DNA of 64,000 nt from NCBI GenBank assembly GCA_020631735.1, contig CM036168.1:96700932-96764931 (forward strand), read 5' to 3'. The notes beneath the pieces were generated by a model. That model had not been told where the DNA came from. It saw nothing but the letters and a program-made list of their open reading frames with translations, and did no database searches. The translations under genes were made by a program, and so were the position numbers. The stretch comes from Saccharum officinarum (lineage: Eukaryota; Streptophyta; Magnoliopsida; Poales; Poaceae). This document shows, piece by piece, positions 45,715 through 55,354 of this stretch (position 1 is its first letter; the number at the start of each line of letters is the position of its first letter).

Positions 45715-47087
45715 GTCGGTGCCTCGTGCAGTCGTGCTGATGCCCTCTGCCCAGTGCCCACACAACCCGCTGGCAAGTGGGGCCGGGGTTGTCGTTAGCT
45801 GGTCATGTCAAGTGGCCCACTGGCCCGTGTATTTTGTAAGAATTTTCAGTGGGTGACATCCACGAAAATGATGTCCAATAATAACCTGCTGCGGTGCCGT
45901 GCAAGTGCAAGCGATATGAGCAGCTTATGTGATTATATGTCCCAGATTTTGGCTTGTTGCATTTTGCTTCAATTCTTTTGCCTGATCGTGACTCACGTGG
46001 CCAAGATTCCCAGAGTTTAGGCTTCAGCACAGAACAAGTAGAACTTCCCTCCTGAAAGAAGGTTGGTCACATTTGGAAACTTGGCATGCCAATTAGGCAT
46101 CAATCTCAGCAACCTTCAAGCCGAGCCATAAGATGATCTTGCACTGTACTGGGCAGTTAGTTGGAGAAGGGAAACGATAGCTAGATCAATACTACTGGGA
46201 CACATTATTGACCTTCTGGCATGCAAAACTGATCGTGCCAACAAATGCTCATGATGGCGGTGGGCGGAACAGCCAGCAGTGAGGTCACTACGGCTAGGGT
46301 GGTAGTGGACGAGCCGGCGGCGGTTAGGGTTTCAGATTTTTGTGACCATCCATAGCCGATGGGCTTAGAAGGAGGGGCCCGGGGGCGGCGGCCGGCCTAC
46401 CAATGGTGACGGGTTGAGGGGTGGTAAGCGAGGCAATGGCGGCGCCGCCGAGTGGGCAGAGGGAGATAACCGGATAGACGGTGCCTGCGGTAGGGGTGAG
46501 GAGTCACCAGCGAACTCCTGGATTGGGATTAGGGAAGGGCGTGTTCGTTTGGCAAGGGCTGTAGGTGGTCGGTGAGGTCACCAGTGGCCTAGGCGGCGAT
46601 CGAGGTGGGTGGGGGCGGGTCTACCCGGGTGGGGCTCCCGAGGAAGAATAAGGAAGAAGAAAAAGTGTGTGCCCGTATATGTAGCGGCGTGCGCGTCAGG
46701 TAAGGGTGTGTTTGGTTTGAAGACAAGGGTGGATGGGATATGCCCATCCATGGATTTCGGGATATAGATATCCATGTTGTTTGTTTGGTTAGATGGATAG
46801 AACAAGCCATTTTTCTGTTTGGTTAGATGGATGAGATTGTATAGGATGAGAATACTTGACTAATTATATCTATTATTTAAAAATAATAACAACTAATTAT
46901 ACCATATTAAATATGCACCAACACTAATCTTATCATTATAATCACTAATTAAAAATAATATTATGTTAATTAGCACTATACTACTCTAATGGTTACACAA
47001 AACATGCGCTAATCAACCCGTGGATATCCTCATCCGCTAGATTTTTTTAGGGCCAGGATATCCAGCATCTACCCAGAATATTCCCTG
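45715..47087. other. Unassigned, with Tourist-like remnants
   Basis: No gene recognised. 46260-46660 is GC-rich. 46700-46860 has GGTGTGTTTGGTTTGAAG and a repeated TTTGGTTAGATGGAT phrase, and 46990-47090 has GTGGATATCCTCATCC; together these look like an old, rearranged MITE. They run up to the truncation point of the AVT6 paralogue. Confidence 0.35.
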
Positions 47088-47459
47088 TTATGAATAGGTA
47101 GGTTCAACTTGAACATCCATCCAAGGCCTTCTTGCGTCGCCCATGATCCCCGCGTACGTGGGCGTGGCCTTCTTGCCGCCGCCGGCCGCCCACCCCGTGT
47201 ACCGCAGCATGAACTCCACGGAGACGTCGGCGAGCGCGGCGACGGCGGCGATGAGGAACAGCGCTGGGACCACACCGAGCACCCGCATTGCCGCCGGGAT
47301 CGACATGATGCCGGCGCCGACGATGCTCGTCGACACGTTGAACACGGCGCCGGAGACCGACGCCCCACCGCCGCCGTGGCCGCCCGCCGAGAACTCCGGC
47401 AGCAGCGGCTCGTCGTCTATCGCGCCGGCGTGCTGGCCTGTGCTCGCCGGCGGCGTCAT
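47088..47459 (-). pseudogene. Truncated AVT6-type transporter (exon 1 only)
   Basis: 123 residues closely resembling exon 1 of the gene at 43090-45026: VSGAVFNVSTSIVGAGIMSI, PAAMRVLGVVPALFLIAAV, VEFMLRYTG and YAGIMGDA. After GDA, where the complete gene has FGRAGAKLLNVF, it runs into unrelated residues and stops. No further exon is found in the 2 kb downstream on the minus strand. The coding sequence up to the break is intact, so loss seems fairly recent; it could make a one- or two-helix peptide but not a transporter. Confidence 0.82.
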
Positions 47460-48089
47460 TTTCGCGGGTGTTCTCGGGCGTGTGGGTACTGGGTGGCGCT
47501 CGTCGACGGCCGGCCGGGAGCCAGGACTTAAAATAGCACGCGCCCGGTACCAGCTGTGAAATTACTGTTTTACTCTTCCGTGGTGAGGAAGGCTACGGAG
47601 AGCTCGTAACCGGTGTGCAGTTTGGTCATTCCAGATGTTCGACACGACAGGCGAGGTGGGTATGATTGAGTTGGAGGTGAAGTGGCCTCCGTGGGCTCTT
47701 CCATGCTGTGGTGTACCTGGACGGGAACGCGGCTCGGGTTCGTCTTTCGCGATTATACGGTGAAGCGGGACTACTTGTTTAGCAATTAGCACAAGCAGTG
47801 ACGGCGGCACCAGCTTGGCCGGTCAGCCATTGCCCATTGTTTGCGTTTTGGCTTATATGAGCAAATGACACTTTGGCTACCATTTTCTGCGAATTTTGTC
47901 GTGCGGTCGTTCTCCGCAAATCCCAAAACGATGACCGACGCCAGTTTCTTCGTGTGAATCCAGCTGTTCGACGTATACGTTTCTGATGGTTATAAAAAAA
48001 ACTCGATCCACGGTGGCGAGAAAGCCGCCGGGTATTCCGGTTTAAGAAGATATTTTCTCACGTAGATCGAGAAAACCCTCGAACTCCTA
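47460..48089. other. Upstream region of the truncated paralogue
   Basis: Nothing recognised beyond the presumed old promoter of the AVT6 copy. Confidence 0.35.
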
Positions 48090-48301
48090 CCCCATCCTTA
48101 CACAGCGGCACCGTAGCTTCATGAGATGAGCCGGACATAAACCTGTGCTTTGGACGTGGGACAAACGAGTGAGTTTTTTTTCCCTTCCTGTCACTGTGGC
48201 CGAAGCCACAAAGGGTGAGCCACTGAGGGCTCGAACCCAGACCATCTCGGAGAGGGAGGTATCGAGTCGGACTGACCAACCGGCCAGCCGACCATTCCCC
48301 T
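48090..48301 (-). repeat. Possible tRNA-derived SINE
   Basis: On the minus strand the start reads TGGCCGGTTGGTCAG (A-box-like), and 45 bases later GGTTCGAGCCC (a good pol III B box). An unrelated tail of about 150 bases follows with no clear poly(A). Target duplications were not found. Confidence 0.35.
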
Positions 48302-49560
48302 TCTGATGGTTATACATTACTTCGTTCACCAAAACATTGGATTGTTATACCATTGTTTGCGACTCTACCATCGCGCCCCGAAATAATATTCACCCACTCA
48401 TTCCAGAATGGTAAGCGCATTTTATATAAATAAAGGACAATAAAAAAACGCTACAAGCTTTGGCAAAACAACTAATTAAATTATAGTTTAAATGTAACTT
48501 TAGAATATGAAACTTGTATCAATAGATTTGTACTTGAAGTGTTTCTATGACGCAACTGGTTCTTTGGCAGATGGCAACGCGTTGGAAGAGAAATTAAGAA
48601 TCAAAATCTATTTTGTATAACGTTTTCCTATTCAAAATACGTTGAGAAGGAATAAGTATTAGTCCAAAATATTAACATATGTGCTCCCTCCGTTAATATA
48701 CACTAAGCCAATCAGTCTAACTTCAAATTGATTGGTTTTCCTGAACTTCATGTAAATAAAAATGGAGCGAGTAATATCATTAGATGCAATAATGGAACCA
48801 ATGACAATATCGTAGCAGATTTCCCTCTTAAATATACTATTGTGCATATCGGAGAGAGGGAGAGAGAGATAGAGAGATTAGGCTATTTAGAAGCAAATTA
48901 TTATTGTGCATTGGGAGGGAGGGTGTGGACCGTGGACCATGATTTTAGCGACAACAGCCTGGTTCGTTCTGTAGTTTTAGTTTACACAAAATCTGACATA
49001 ATCATATTTTTAGACAAAGGGAGTTTATTTCATAAAGCAAATGAAAAAGTCCTGGTTTCTATATCAGACGATGTATGTGAGTATGCGACCAATAATTACT
49101 ACATAATTGACTTCATCGGCCGCATAGTAAGCACACCCAGTCAGCCAAAACAAAACGGTTGGGGCCAAAAATTCTAGGCTCAATGTTAAAGGGTCCGATG
49201 AAAAAAAACAGTTTTTTCCAGTCTGATCCGAAGCTTGAACAGGTTAATTTAGAATCACGGATGTGATGACTGCAGTCTGTAGACCTGGTACGGGTATAGC
49301 TTTTTTTTTTTTTCTTTTCTTTTTTGAGGAAGTGGTACGGGTTTAGACCTCGCTTACGTTCGTTCTCCATCTTTCTAAACCTCGGCAAAGCCCAAATATA
49401 AATTTGTGGCCTCTTAGGTCTGATGCATGTTTCGGGCTCCAGCGGCCTGTGGATAAGATGCTGGGTTCATACATGGGCCGTTAAAGCACGCAGACTCGGC
49501 ACGAAGGACTAACTATAGTTGGGCCTGTGTTCACCTGCCTTCTCGTCCCTTCCAGAGAGC
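48302..49560. other. AT-rich intergenic sequence
   Basis: No gene recognised. It includes the Stowaway-like remnant at 48684-48771 and a T-rich run near 49302-49326. Confidence 0.4.
48684..48771 (+). mobile_element. Stowaway-like MITE remnant (88 bp)
   Basis: CTCCCTCCGTT at the left and AAATGGAGCGAG at the right are imperfect inverted repeats of the Stowaway type. TA is clear only on the right. Shorter than usual and probably internally deleted. Confidence 0.5.
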
Positions 49561-50405
49561 TACACCTGAGAGAGGCGACCAGGGGCAATTTCGCTCTCCC
49601 CTGTCGATTCGCTGTCGTCCTCGCCTCTGGCGCCCTCGCCGGCGTCGGAGGAGGGGGGCGGGTGAATCGATGGAGGTTTTGTACATACCCGTTCTTATTA
49701 GGTTAAATAAGTTAGGGTTAGGTTTTCCCCATGCCGGCGGTGCCGCATGGGTTCGTCTTCCTGGGTGGCAACTCCAGCGGGCGATGACGTGGATGGGCGG
49801 AGGTCGACTCCGACATCTACGATGGTTTCCCCAACCTCGCTGGCTGTGGCTGCATCATGAAGAGGTTGAACTCGCTAGATCTGGATCTAGATTTCCCCTC
49901 TTCTGGATCTGGTCAAGTTCGACTTTTGCACCTCCCTCGTATTCTTTGGCGACGATCTTGGGAGGTATGTCTACCAATTTGGTTTGCAACCGGGTTGGAT
50001 CTTACCTAGCACCTGTTATGGTGGTTTCATTCCCCTTCTGGGAGCTCTGTCGTCCGGCGTTTGGGGATTACTGGTTCTTCTTGAGGCGCCAGATCCCTTC
50101 AGCTCCAGCGATGTGATGGCGGCCTGCCATCTTCTTCGGCTTGGGCGTTCAGCGGCCATAAAGTATGTCGATGCTTTCCTCATATTGCTTTTGGTGCCAA
50201 CTAAAAATTGTGTTCATTCGTCGGGAAGGAGGTCGGTTTCAAGCTCCAAGTGGCTCTGACCGCCGCCGACGAGGACGACCGAGAGGATGACGGTGCAAGG
50301 ACTATGCTGCAATTTTTCTTTTCTTCAAGGGTGTCTTTGCAAGTCTTGGAATGTAAACTTTATGAAATATATATGAATACAAACCCGGTTTTTTTTTTCT
50401 AAAAA
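49561..50405 (+). repeat. Possible retro-element 3' part
   Basis: GC-rich start, then a 3' end GGAATGTAAACTTTATGAAATATATATGAATACAAA followed by a T-run; endings of this kind are seen at 3' ends of grass non-LTR elements. A 148-codon frame (49670-50116) shows no domain. Identity uncertain. Confidence 0.3.
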
Positions 50406-50659
50406 ACTATAGTTGGGCCTTGAGTCACACTATATATATATACACACACACCTTGAACCAGTCTAACCCGTACAGTCCCAAAGAAGAATGAAAACGGAAA
50501 AAAAACATTTGGTAGTGCTAGCGGCTAGACGTCCGGACGGACGCCCGCACTACATTCCGTTTCCCGCGCGTGCACCTACACTCCATGCTCGCTCGCGCCA
50601 GCACGCACCCGCCCGCGCCCACACGGGGCACACGTTGCCAGACCTCCGCTTCTCACGCG

Positions 50660-51060
50660 CATTGCAACATGTGTAACACCCGATCTACTTTTGCAACATC
50701 CAGATGAAACACTTGCAACATACGTCCGAAACAGATGAAACACTTGTAATATACATCCGAAACACTTGGAAAACACTTGAAAAACACTTGAAACTTGAAA
50801 GTCATTGCAAGCATATGCAACATCCATGAAACACTTGCAACATATGTGTGAAATATATCAACATCCAGATAAACACACTTGCAACTTACGCCTGAAAAAA
50901 ACAGATGAAACATTTGAAACACATATTTGCGGCATACATTTATAACCATCATAACATATGCAACATCTCGATCTACTTTTGTAACATCCATATGAAACAC
51001 TTGCAACATACCTCTGGAACATCTGAAACACTTGAAATATACGTTCGCAACATGTCAGGC
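50660..51060 (+). repeat. Degenerate tandem repeat, (GAAACACTTGCAACATAC)n
   Basis: Many imperfect copies of ATGAAACACTTGCAACATA and CATCCAGATGAAACACTTG in tandem over about 400 bases. The small open frames across it are a by-product of the repeat. Such blocks are common at the ends of grass DNA transposons; no ends were identified here. Confidence 0.75.
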
Positions 51061-52617
51061 ACGTTGAAAAACTTGATAACCGCCTTATGGGCAGATCCGG
51101 CTGGGAAATGGCAGAGCGAAGAGCACCACAGATTTGGCCGCTGAGAGCTTCTTCTTCTAGGGGCACCAGGGTACGAGGAGCCTCGAGGTAGGCGTGAAGT
51201 GTGGCACGCCGCGACGCCCTCACGGTCTCTAGCCCCAGGAGGTGACGAGGAGGACGCTAGCGTCGGCTCCGACGATGAGGGTAGGGGCGGACGGCAGACG
51301 CGACTCCAACGGTGGAGCCTGGCGTTGCGGAGGTGAGTGAGGGCCCGGTGCGGAGCAAGCCCAGGTGGTCGCCACTGGAGAAGGTGAGCATCGGCGAGCT
51401 GCGACAGCCGTGCGATTTGGGAAACATCGCCTTTTTAAGAAAATGTGAAATAATGAAGGTAGAGGGAAGCCGACCTATTGGCTCACAGCCTAAGAAGTAC
51501 GGCGTTCGGTCGGATGAACGCCGCACCAATGCATTTAATATCGTGTCGCCATCTTTTTTTTTAGAAATAGTGAAAGAACGAAGACAGGAGAAAGCAGGAC
51601 TATTGGATTGGCAGTGAGCCCAGAAATCGCGGCGTCCGCATGAGCGGCCGCACCAAAGCATTTCCAAAAGCCCAAGGTGAAACCGGCCCCATAGGAAAAT
51701 TCTCCCTCCGGCTCCCTCCGCTCCTTCCCCACAACGCGACTGCCCTGCCATTGGGGAATCCGCCGCAACCCTGGTAGTTGAGGACGGAGACCGGCTAGAT
51801 TCGCCGCGCAGTGTTCGAGAATCGGAGGCTTCGACTTCGAGGTGCGCGCATTTGTCCAAATCCTCCCGTTCTCTCCTCCGTCTTGCCCCGTTGCCCGCAA
51901 TCTTCTCCGTGTCTCACTTGTTTCCATGCCTTGTCACAGTAGCAGACCAGTCTGTGGAGAACCAGTGGATCTTGAGGACGCGTGCCGTCCTCCCTGACGG
52001 TCAATCTTGCAGTGCCGCCTCGGCCTCGGTGGACTCGCGTAAGCACGGCGGCGCGAAGACGGCCGTGGAATTCAGGTGCTTTCCCTGCTTTCAACACCCG
52101 CTGGTTTCGTCTGACCGGGGAACATCGCTTCGTGAGCACACCCGGCCCTAACACACCTCGCCGCCCAGGATTGACCTGCTCGTCACCACATCTGGTGCGC
52201 TTACCTTGGCCACATGCGCGCAGGAACCATTTCATCGCGTTGCTTTCGAGTGACGTCAGGTGTGTGAAGCTGCCCAACTGCTTTCTTCGCGGGGTACTTC
52301 CACGGGAAAGTTGACAATTGACAAAGCCTGTGCCGTCCAAGGAACTGAAGTCGCAAGCTTCCGTCCTAAGGAATAGTCTTTCTTCCTTTCGCCGCACTAA
52401 AAATTCGGTGCCGTTCGTCAAGAATTGAGGGTCAACTGGCTACTCTGCTCGCTTCTTTCCCCAAGCCCAGGATCCCTCCACAACTCCAGTTCATCGCATG
52501 CTGCTTGCAGGTTCAGTCGAGTGTGCGGCCCTGCGGATCCTGATCAGTCTAGCAGCTTTCCCTCTGTATTTCAAGGGGACTCCTTGCTCTGGTTTAACTC
52601 CTCCATCCGATCTAGAG
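51061..52617 (+). other. Upstream region and probable 5'UTR exon of the PLAC8 gene
   Basis: No protein family recognised in the several open frames of this GC-rich stretch. A good donor TCTAGAG|GTACGC occurs at 52617/52618 and an acceptor TTGTCTTGCAG ends at 55208, shortly before the ATG at 55355. The first exon of that gene may therefore end at 52617; this is inference. Confidence 0.4.
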
Positions 52618-52686
52618 GTACGCTTCTTTTTGTGCCTATGCCTTAGGTAACTCGCAGATCTTCCCACTTTTGCTTCACACTTGGTA

Positions 52687-52694
52687 CCTATGAC
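52687..52694 (+). repeat. 8-bp target duplication CCTATGAC (left)
   Basis: Exact copy at 55144-55151, flanking the MITE. Confidence 0.85.
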
Positions 52695-52813
52695 CATAGT
52701 CACATAAAACGGGTTCACCACCTTCGACTCTCGACCCGGGTTCGTCGACCCGACCCGGATTCACGGGTTCATTTTCGACCCGAAGTGTAAAAATCTATCA
52801 CGAGCAGCGTACC

Positions 52814-53052
52814 TGTTAGCAACCCAACTCGGATTGCTCACAACTAGCTTGATTCAAGTAGTAGTTCAGGGTACAAGGAGGAAGAGGATGGGTACGAAGA
52901 AGCTAAGAGGAAGATGAACAGTACAATAAGGTAAAGGTAAAGCAAGGTTCTGGTAATTTGGTTCTCCTCCTTCGCTGCTGCCCCATGTATCCTCTTATAG
53001 GTGATGCCCAGCTGTCTGGCAGGCCATTGCTCGACTTGGCCCAAGCCCACGG
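52814..53052 (-). repeat. 3' LTR (shortened) of the small retrotransposon
   Basis: 239 bp identical by eye to 54810-55048. On the minus strand it lacks the first 36 bases present in the 5' LTR; before it stands CATGGGTAGCCCCG instead of a normal purine tract. Confidence 0.8.
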
Positions 53053-54775
53053 GGCTACCCATGAAATGGAGGAACCCCAAAGCACAGCAACCCGACCACC
53101 CAGAAAATTTCCATGTCAATGTAGCACCTGCAGTACCTGAGTGGTAGCTCCACATTTCGTCAAACATCTGTGCTGCAGGAACGGAGAGAACACCAGACTT
53201 GCTCAGATTAGCAGCCAGGACCATCCAGAACGTATCTCGTGGTGGAGTAGGGATCGGTGAAGCCGTTGCCGCATCCGGTGGTGGCAGGAGAGTCGGCACT
53301 GCGGCGTGGCGGCGAGCTCGGACGCGCCGAGGAGGCTGGCGATGGACTGCGTCGCAGACCTCGCGGAGATAGGTGAGGCGCGCGAGCGTGTCCGCGGGGA
53401 CGGCGCCTGAGACGTCGATGCAGGAGAAGTAGAGGAGGACGAGGCTGGGCGCTCGAGACGTCATTGTGGTGTCGACGGGGAAGACGAACGCCCTGAGGTC
53501 GCCGAGCGCGGCGAGCTGGAGCTGCCCACCACCTGCAGCGCCGACGGCATCTGCGCGGAGCGCAGCGGCTGCTGCGATTGCCTGGCCATCCCGAACGACG
53601 GCTCGGTCGAGTGGCACGTCGAGGTGGGTGAAGCCGGACTCCAGGTCGTCGTCGAGGGAGCTGTCGTAGCCTCCGAGCGGGGTGGCGTGGAGCACGCGCT
53701 CGACGGAACCGAGGCGGAAGGTGAGGCGAACGCAGCGCAGGAGGTCGGGGTTGTTTGGCGCGAAGCCATTGTTGTTCCGCTGCATGTCCGCGCCAACGAA
53801 CACGGGCTCATTGCCGCCGCTGGGCGCGTTGAGGTCTGCCACCGCATGGAGGCGCACGGGTGGGAAGGAAATCCTCACGCGCGGGTCCGACTTCCCGAGG
53901 AAGATGCGCATCCGTAGACGAAGACGGTGGCGGCGGAGGCGATCTCGCCGGGCTCCCTGAGGAGGATGAGTACGGGGCCGCGCGCGGGCTCGAAGTCGAG
54001 GACGGCAGCCTCGAACCAGGAGCCGTGGAGGCCGTCCACGTCGACGCGGATGAACTCGCCGCGGTAGTGCACGCCGTGGTTGTCGAAGCCAAGGCAGGTG
54101 CGGAGGAGAACGCCGCGGTCGGCGGAGCGGAGGCAGAGTAGCACGTCGCGGCTGGCGAAGCCGAGGCGGACTCAGAGGAGTTCGCCGCGGCGGATGCGCA
54201 GCGGAGAGGGCGCCCTGGGCGAGCGAGTCGCGGTCGAGCGCGGAGACACGGAAACGCTCGGTGAGGAGCAGGTCGGCATTGGACTGCGCGATGACGGCCT
54301 TGAGCTCCTTGTCGGAGGCGGGGATGTACTCGGACTCGACGGGCTTGGCAGAGAGCGCGTACTTGACGGGGATGGGGCGGAAGTCCAGAAGCCGCACCGG
54401 CTCCGCCTCGAGCTCCGAGATGCGGATCTGGACAGAGGACGCGAGCTCAGTGAAGACGACGTCGGCGGTGAGGTCATGGCCGCGCTCCTCCGAGGTATGG
54501 TCTGGCTGCTCGAACAACCCTCCCCAATTGTCCGAAACCACCATGGCATCCTGCTCCTCCTTCATCGGTGGAGGGGAGGCAGCCGGCTCGTAGTCGTGTT
54601 CCTCCACGACGCGGGCAGGATCCTCGAACAATCCGCCCCAGTTGTCGGCCACGACGTGCTGCGTCGCGCCGAGCTGCTCAAGGCCGGGCGGAGAGAAGCG
54701 CCGCTCCCACCGGGCCTCAAGCTCGTCGAGCTTCCTGTTGAACTCATCGAAGAAAAGCTCGAGAGAGAAATTCAT
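52844..54775 (-). CDS. 643-codon ORF of the small retrotransposon, function unknown
   Basis: Begins 21 bases after the primer-binding site and stays open to a stop inside the 3' LTR; about the last 65 residues come from the LTR. No retroviral domain or named family recognised. The N-terminus (MNFSLELFFDEFNRKLDELE) is a likely amphipathic helix; residues about 41-63 and 79-101 are two copies of a unit with DNWGGLFE. Residues about 200-295 are an Arg/Pro-rich stretch that looks frame-shifted: another minus-strand frame (54144-53915) there encodes protein-like sequence (GVLLRTCLGFDNHGVHYRGE, DGLHGSWFEAAVLDFEP). From MRIFLGKSDPRVRISFPP onward the main frame again looks natural. Probably a captured host gene, processed (no introns seen), with two compensating frameshifts. 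Confidence 0.6.
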   Translation of the reverse strand: MNFSLELFFDEFNRKLDELEARWERRFSPPGLEQLGATQHVVADNWGGLFEDPARVVEEHDYEPAASPPPMKEEQDAMVVSDNWGGLFEQPDHTSEERGHDLTADVVFTELASSVQIRISELEAEPVRLLDFRPIPVKYALSAKPVESEYIPASDKELKAVIAQSNADLLLTERFRVSALDRDSLAQGALSAAHPPRRTPLSPPRLRQPRRATLPPLRRPRRSPPHLPWLRQPRRALPRRVHPRRRGRPPRLLVRGCRPRLRARARPRTHPPQGARRDRLRRHRLRLRMRIFLGKSDPRVRISFPPVRLHAVADLNAPSGGNEPVFVGADMQRNNNGFAPNNPDLLRCVRLTFRLGSVERVLHATPLGGYDSSLDDDLESGFTHLDVPLDRAVVRDGQAIAAAAALRADAVGAAGGGQLQLAALGDLRAFVFPVDTTMTSRAPSLVLLYFSCIDVSGAVPADTLARLTYLREVCDAVHRQPPRRVRARRHAAVPTLLPPPDAATASPIPTPPRDTFWMVLAANLSKSGVLSVPAAQMFDEMWSYHSGTAGATLTWKFSGWSGCCALGFLHFMGSPVGLGQVEQWPARQLGITYKRIHGAAAKEENQITRTLLYLYLIVLFIFLLASSYPSSSSLYPELLLESS

Positions 54776-54796
54776 GGTGTAGACCGAGAATCGACG

Positions 54797-54809
54797 GCTC
54801 TGATACCAA
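54797..54809 (-). other. Primer-binding site of the small retrotransposon
   Basis: Minus strand TTGGTATCAGAGC, adjoining the LTR end GCTAACA. Perfect match to the common plant initiator-Met tRNA site. Confidence 0.88.
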
Positions 54810-55084
54810 TGTTAGCAACCCAACTCGGATTGCTCACAACTAGCTTGATTCAAGTAGTAGTTCAGGGTACAAGGAGGAAGAGGATGGGTACGAAGAAGCT
54901 AAGAGGAAGATGAACAGTACAATAAGGTAAAGGTAAAGCAAGGTTCTGGTAATTTGGTTCTCCTCCTTCGCTGCTGCCCCATGTATCCTCTTATAGGTGA
55001 TGCCCAGCTGTCTGGCAGGCCATTGCTCGACTTGGCCCAAGCCCACGGCCCACATCGAGGTCCCATCATGGATAGTCCCTGACA
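54810..55084 (-). repeat. 5' LTR of the small retrotransposon
   Basis: 275 bp. On the minus strand TGTCAGGGACTATCC...GGGTTGCTAACA, flanked at its outer end by GTACC, the duplication. Confidence 0.8.
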
Positions 55085-55354
55085 GTACCACGTACCGCGA
55101 CCCCGTACCTCGACCCCATCGACCCAAAAACTTTGTGACTATGCCTATGACCTATCTTGTTATATATGTACTGAGGATCTATGCACTATTTGTGATGTTG
55201 TCTTGCAGTTATATTTTGCTCATACGCTGAATTCAGAAATCCAGTATTCTAAATCACTTTTCTTTCAAGTATGCAACAGGTGCTGTAATTTCTATAACAA
55301 ACTGCTTGGAGTGAATCATCCTATGTGCTTGCACAAGCCTCAGTCACATCATAA

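Larger units (their letters stand above)
52814..55084 (-). mobile_element. 2.27-kb LTR retrotransposon without gag-pol, carrying one long ORF
   Basis: On the minus strand: 5' LTR 55084-54810, primer-binding site TTGGTATCAGAGC directly adjoining (54809-54797, perfect for initiator-Met tRNA), ORF 54775-52844, 3' LTR ending at 52814. Termini are TGTCAG...CTAACA read on this strand. GTACC flanks both sides (52809-52813, 55085-55089). LTR sequence 52814-53052 and 54810-55048 appears identical, so insertion is recent; the outermost 36 bp of the 3' LTR and a clear purine tract are missing or altered. No protease, RT, RNase H or integrase is present, so movement must depend on another element's proteins. 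Confidence 0.82.
52695..55143 (+). mobile_element. Small MITE (173 bp) split by an LTR retrotransposon
   Basis: Ends CATAGTCACA (52695) and TGTGACTATG (55143) are perfect 10-bp inverted repeats, flanked by an exact 8-bp CCTATGAC duplication; 8 bp points to hAT-type transposition. The MITE's own sequence is 52695-52813 plus 55090-55143, rich in CGACCC and GTACC. The remainder is the retrotransposon at 52814-55084 with its duplication. Confidence 0.82.

Noticed and set aside
53624..54913. Plus-strand frames of 97-277 codons across the small retrotransposon
   Set aside because: Opposite to the primer-binding site and ORF orientation; no domain, high GC.
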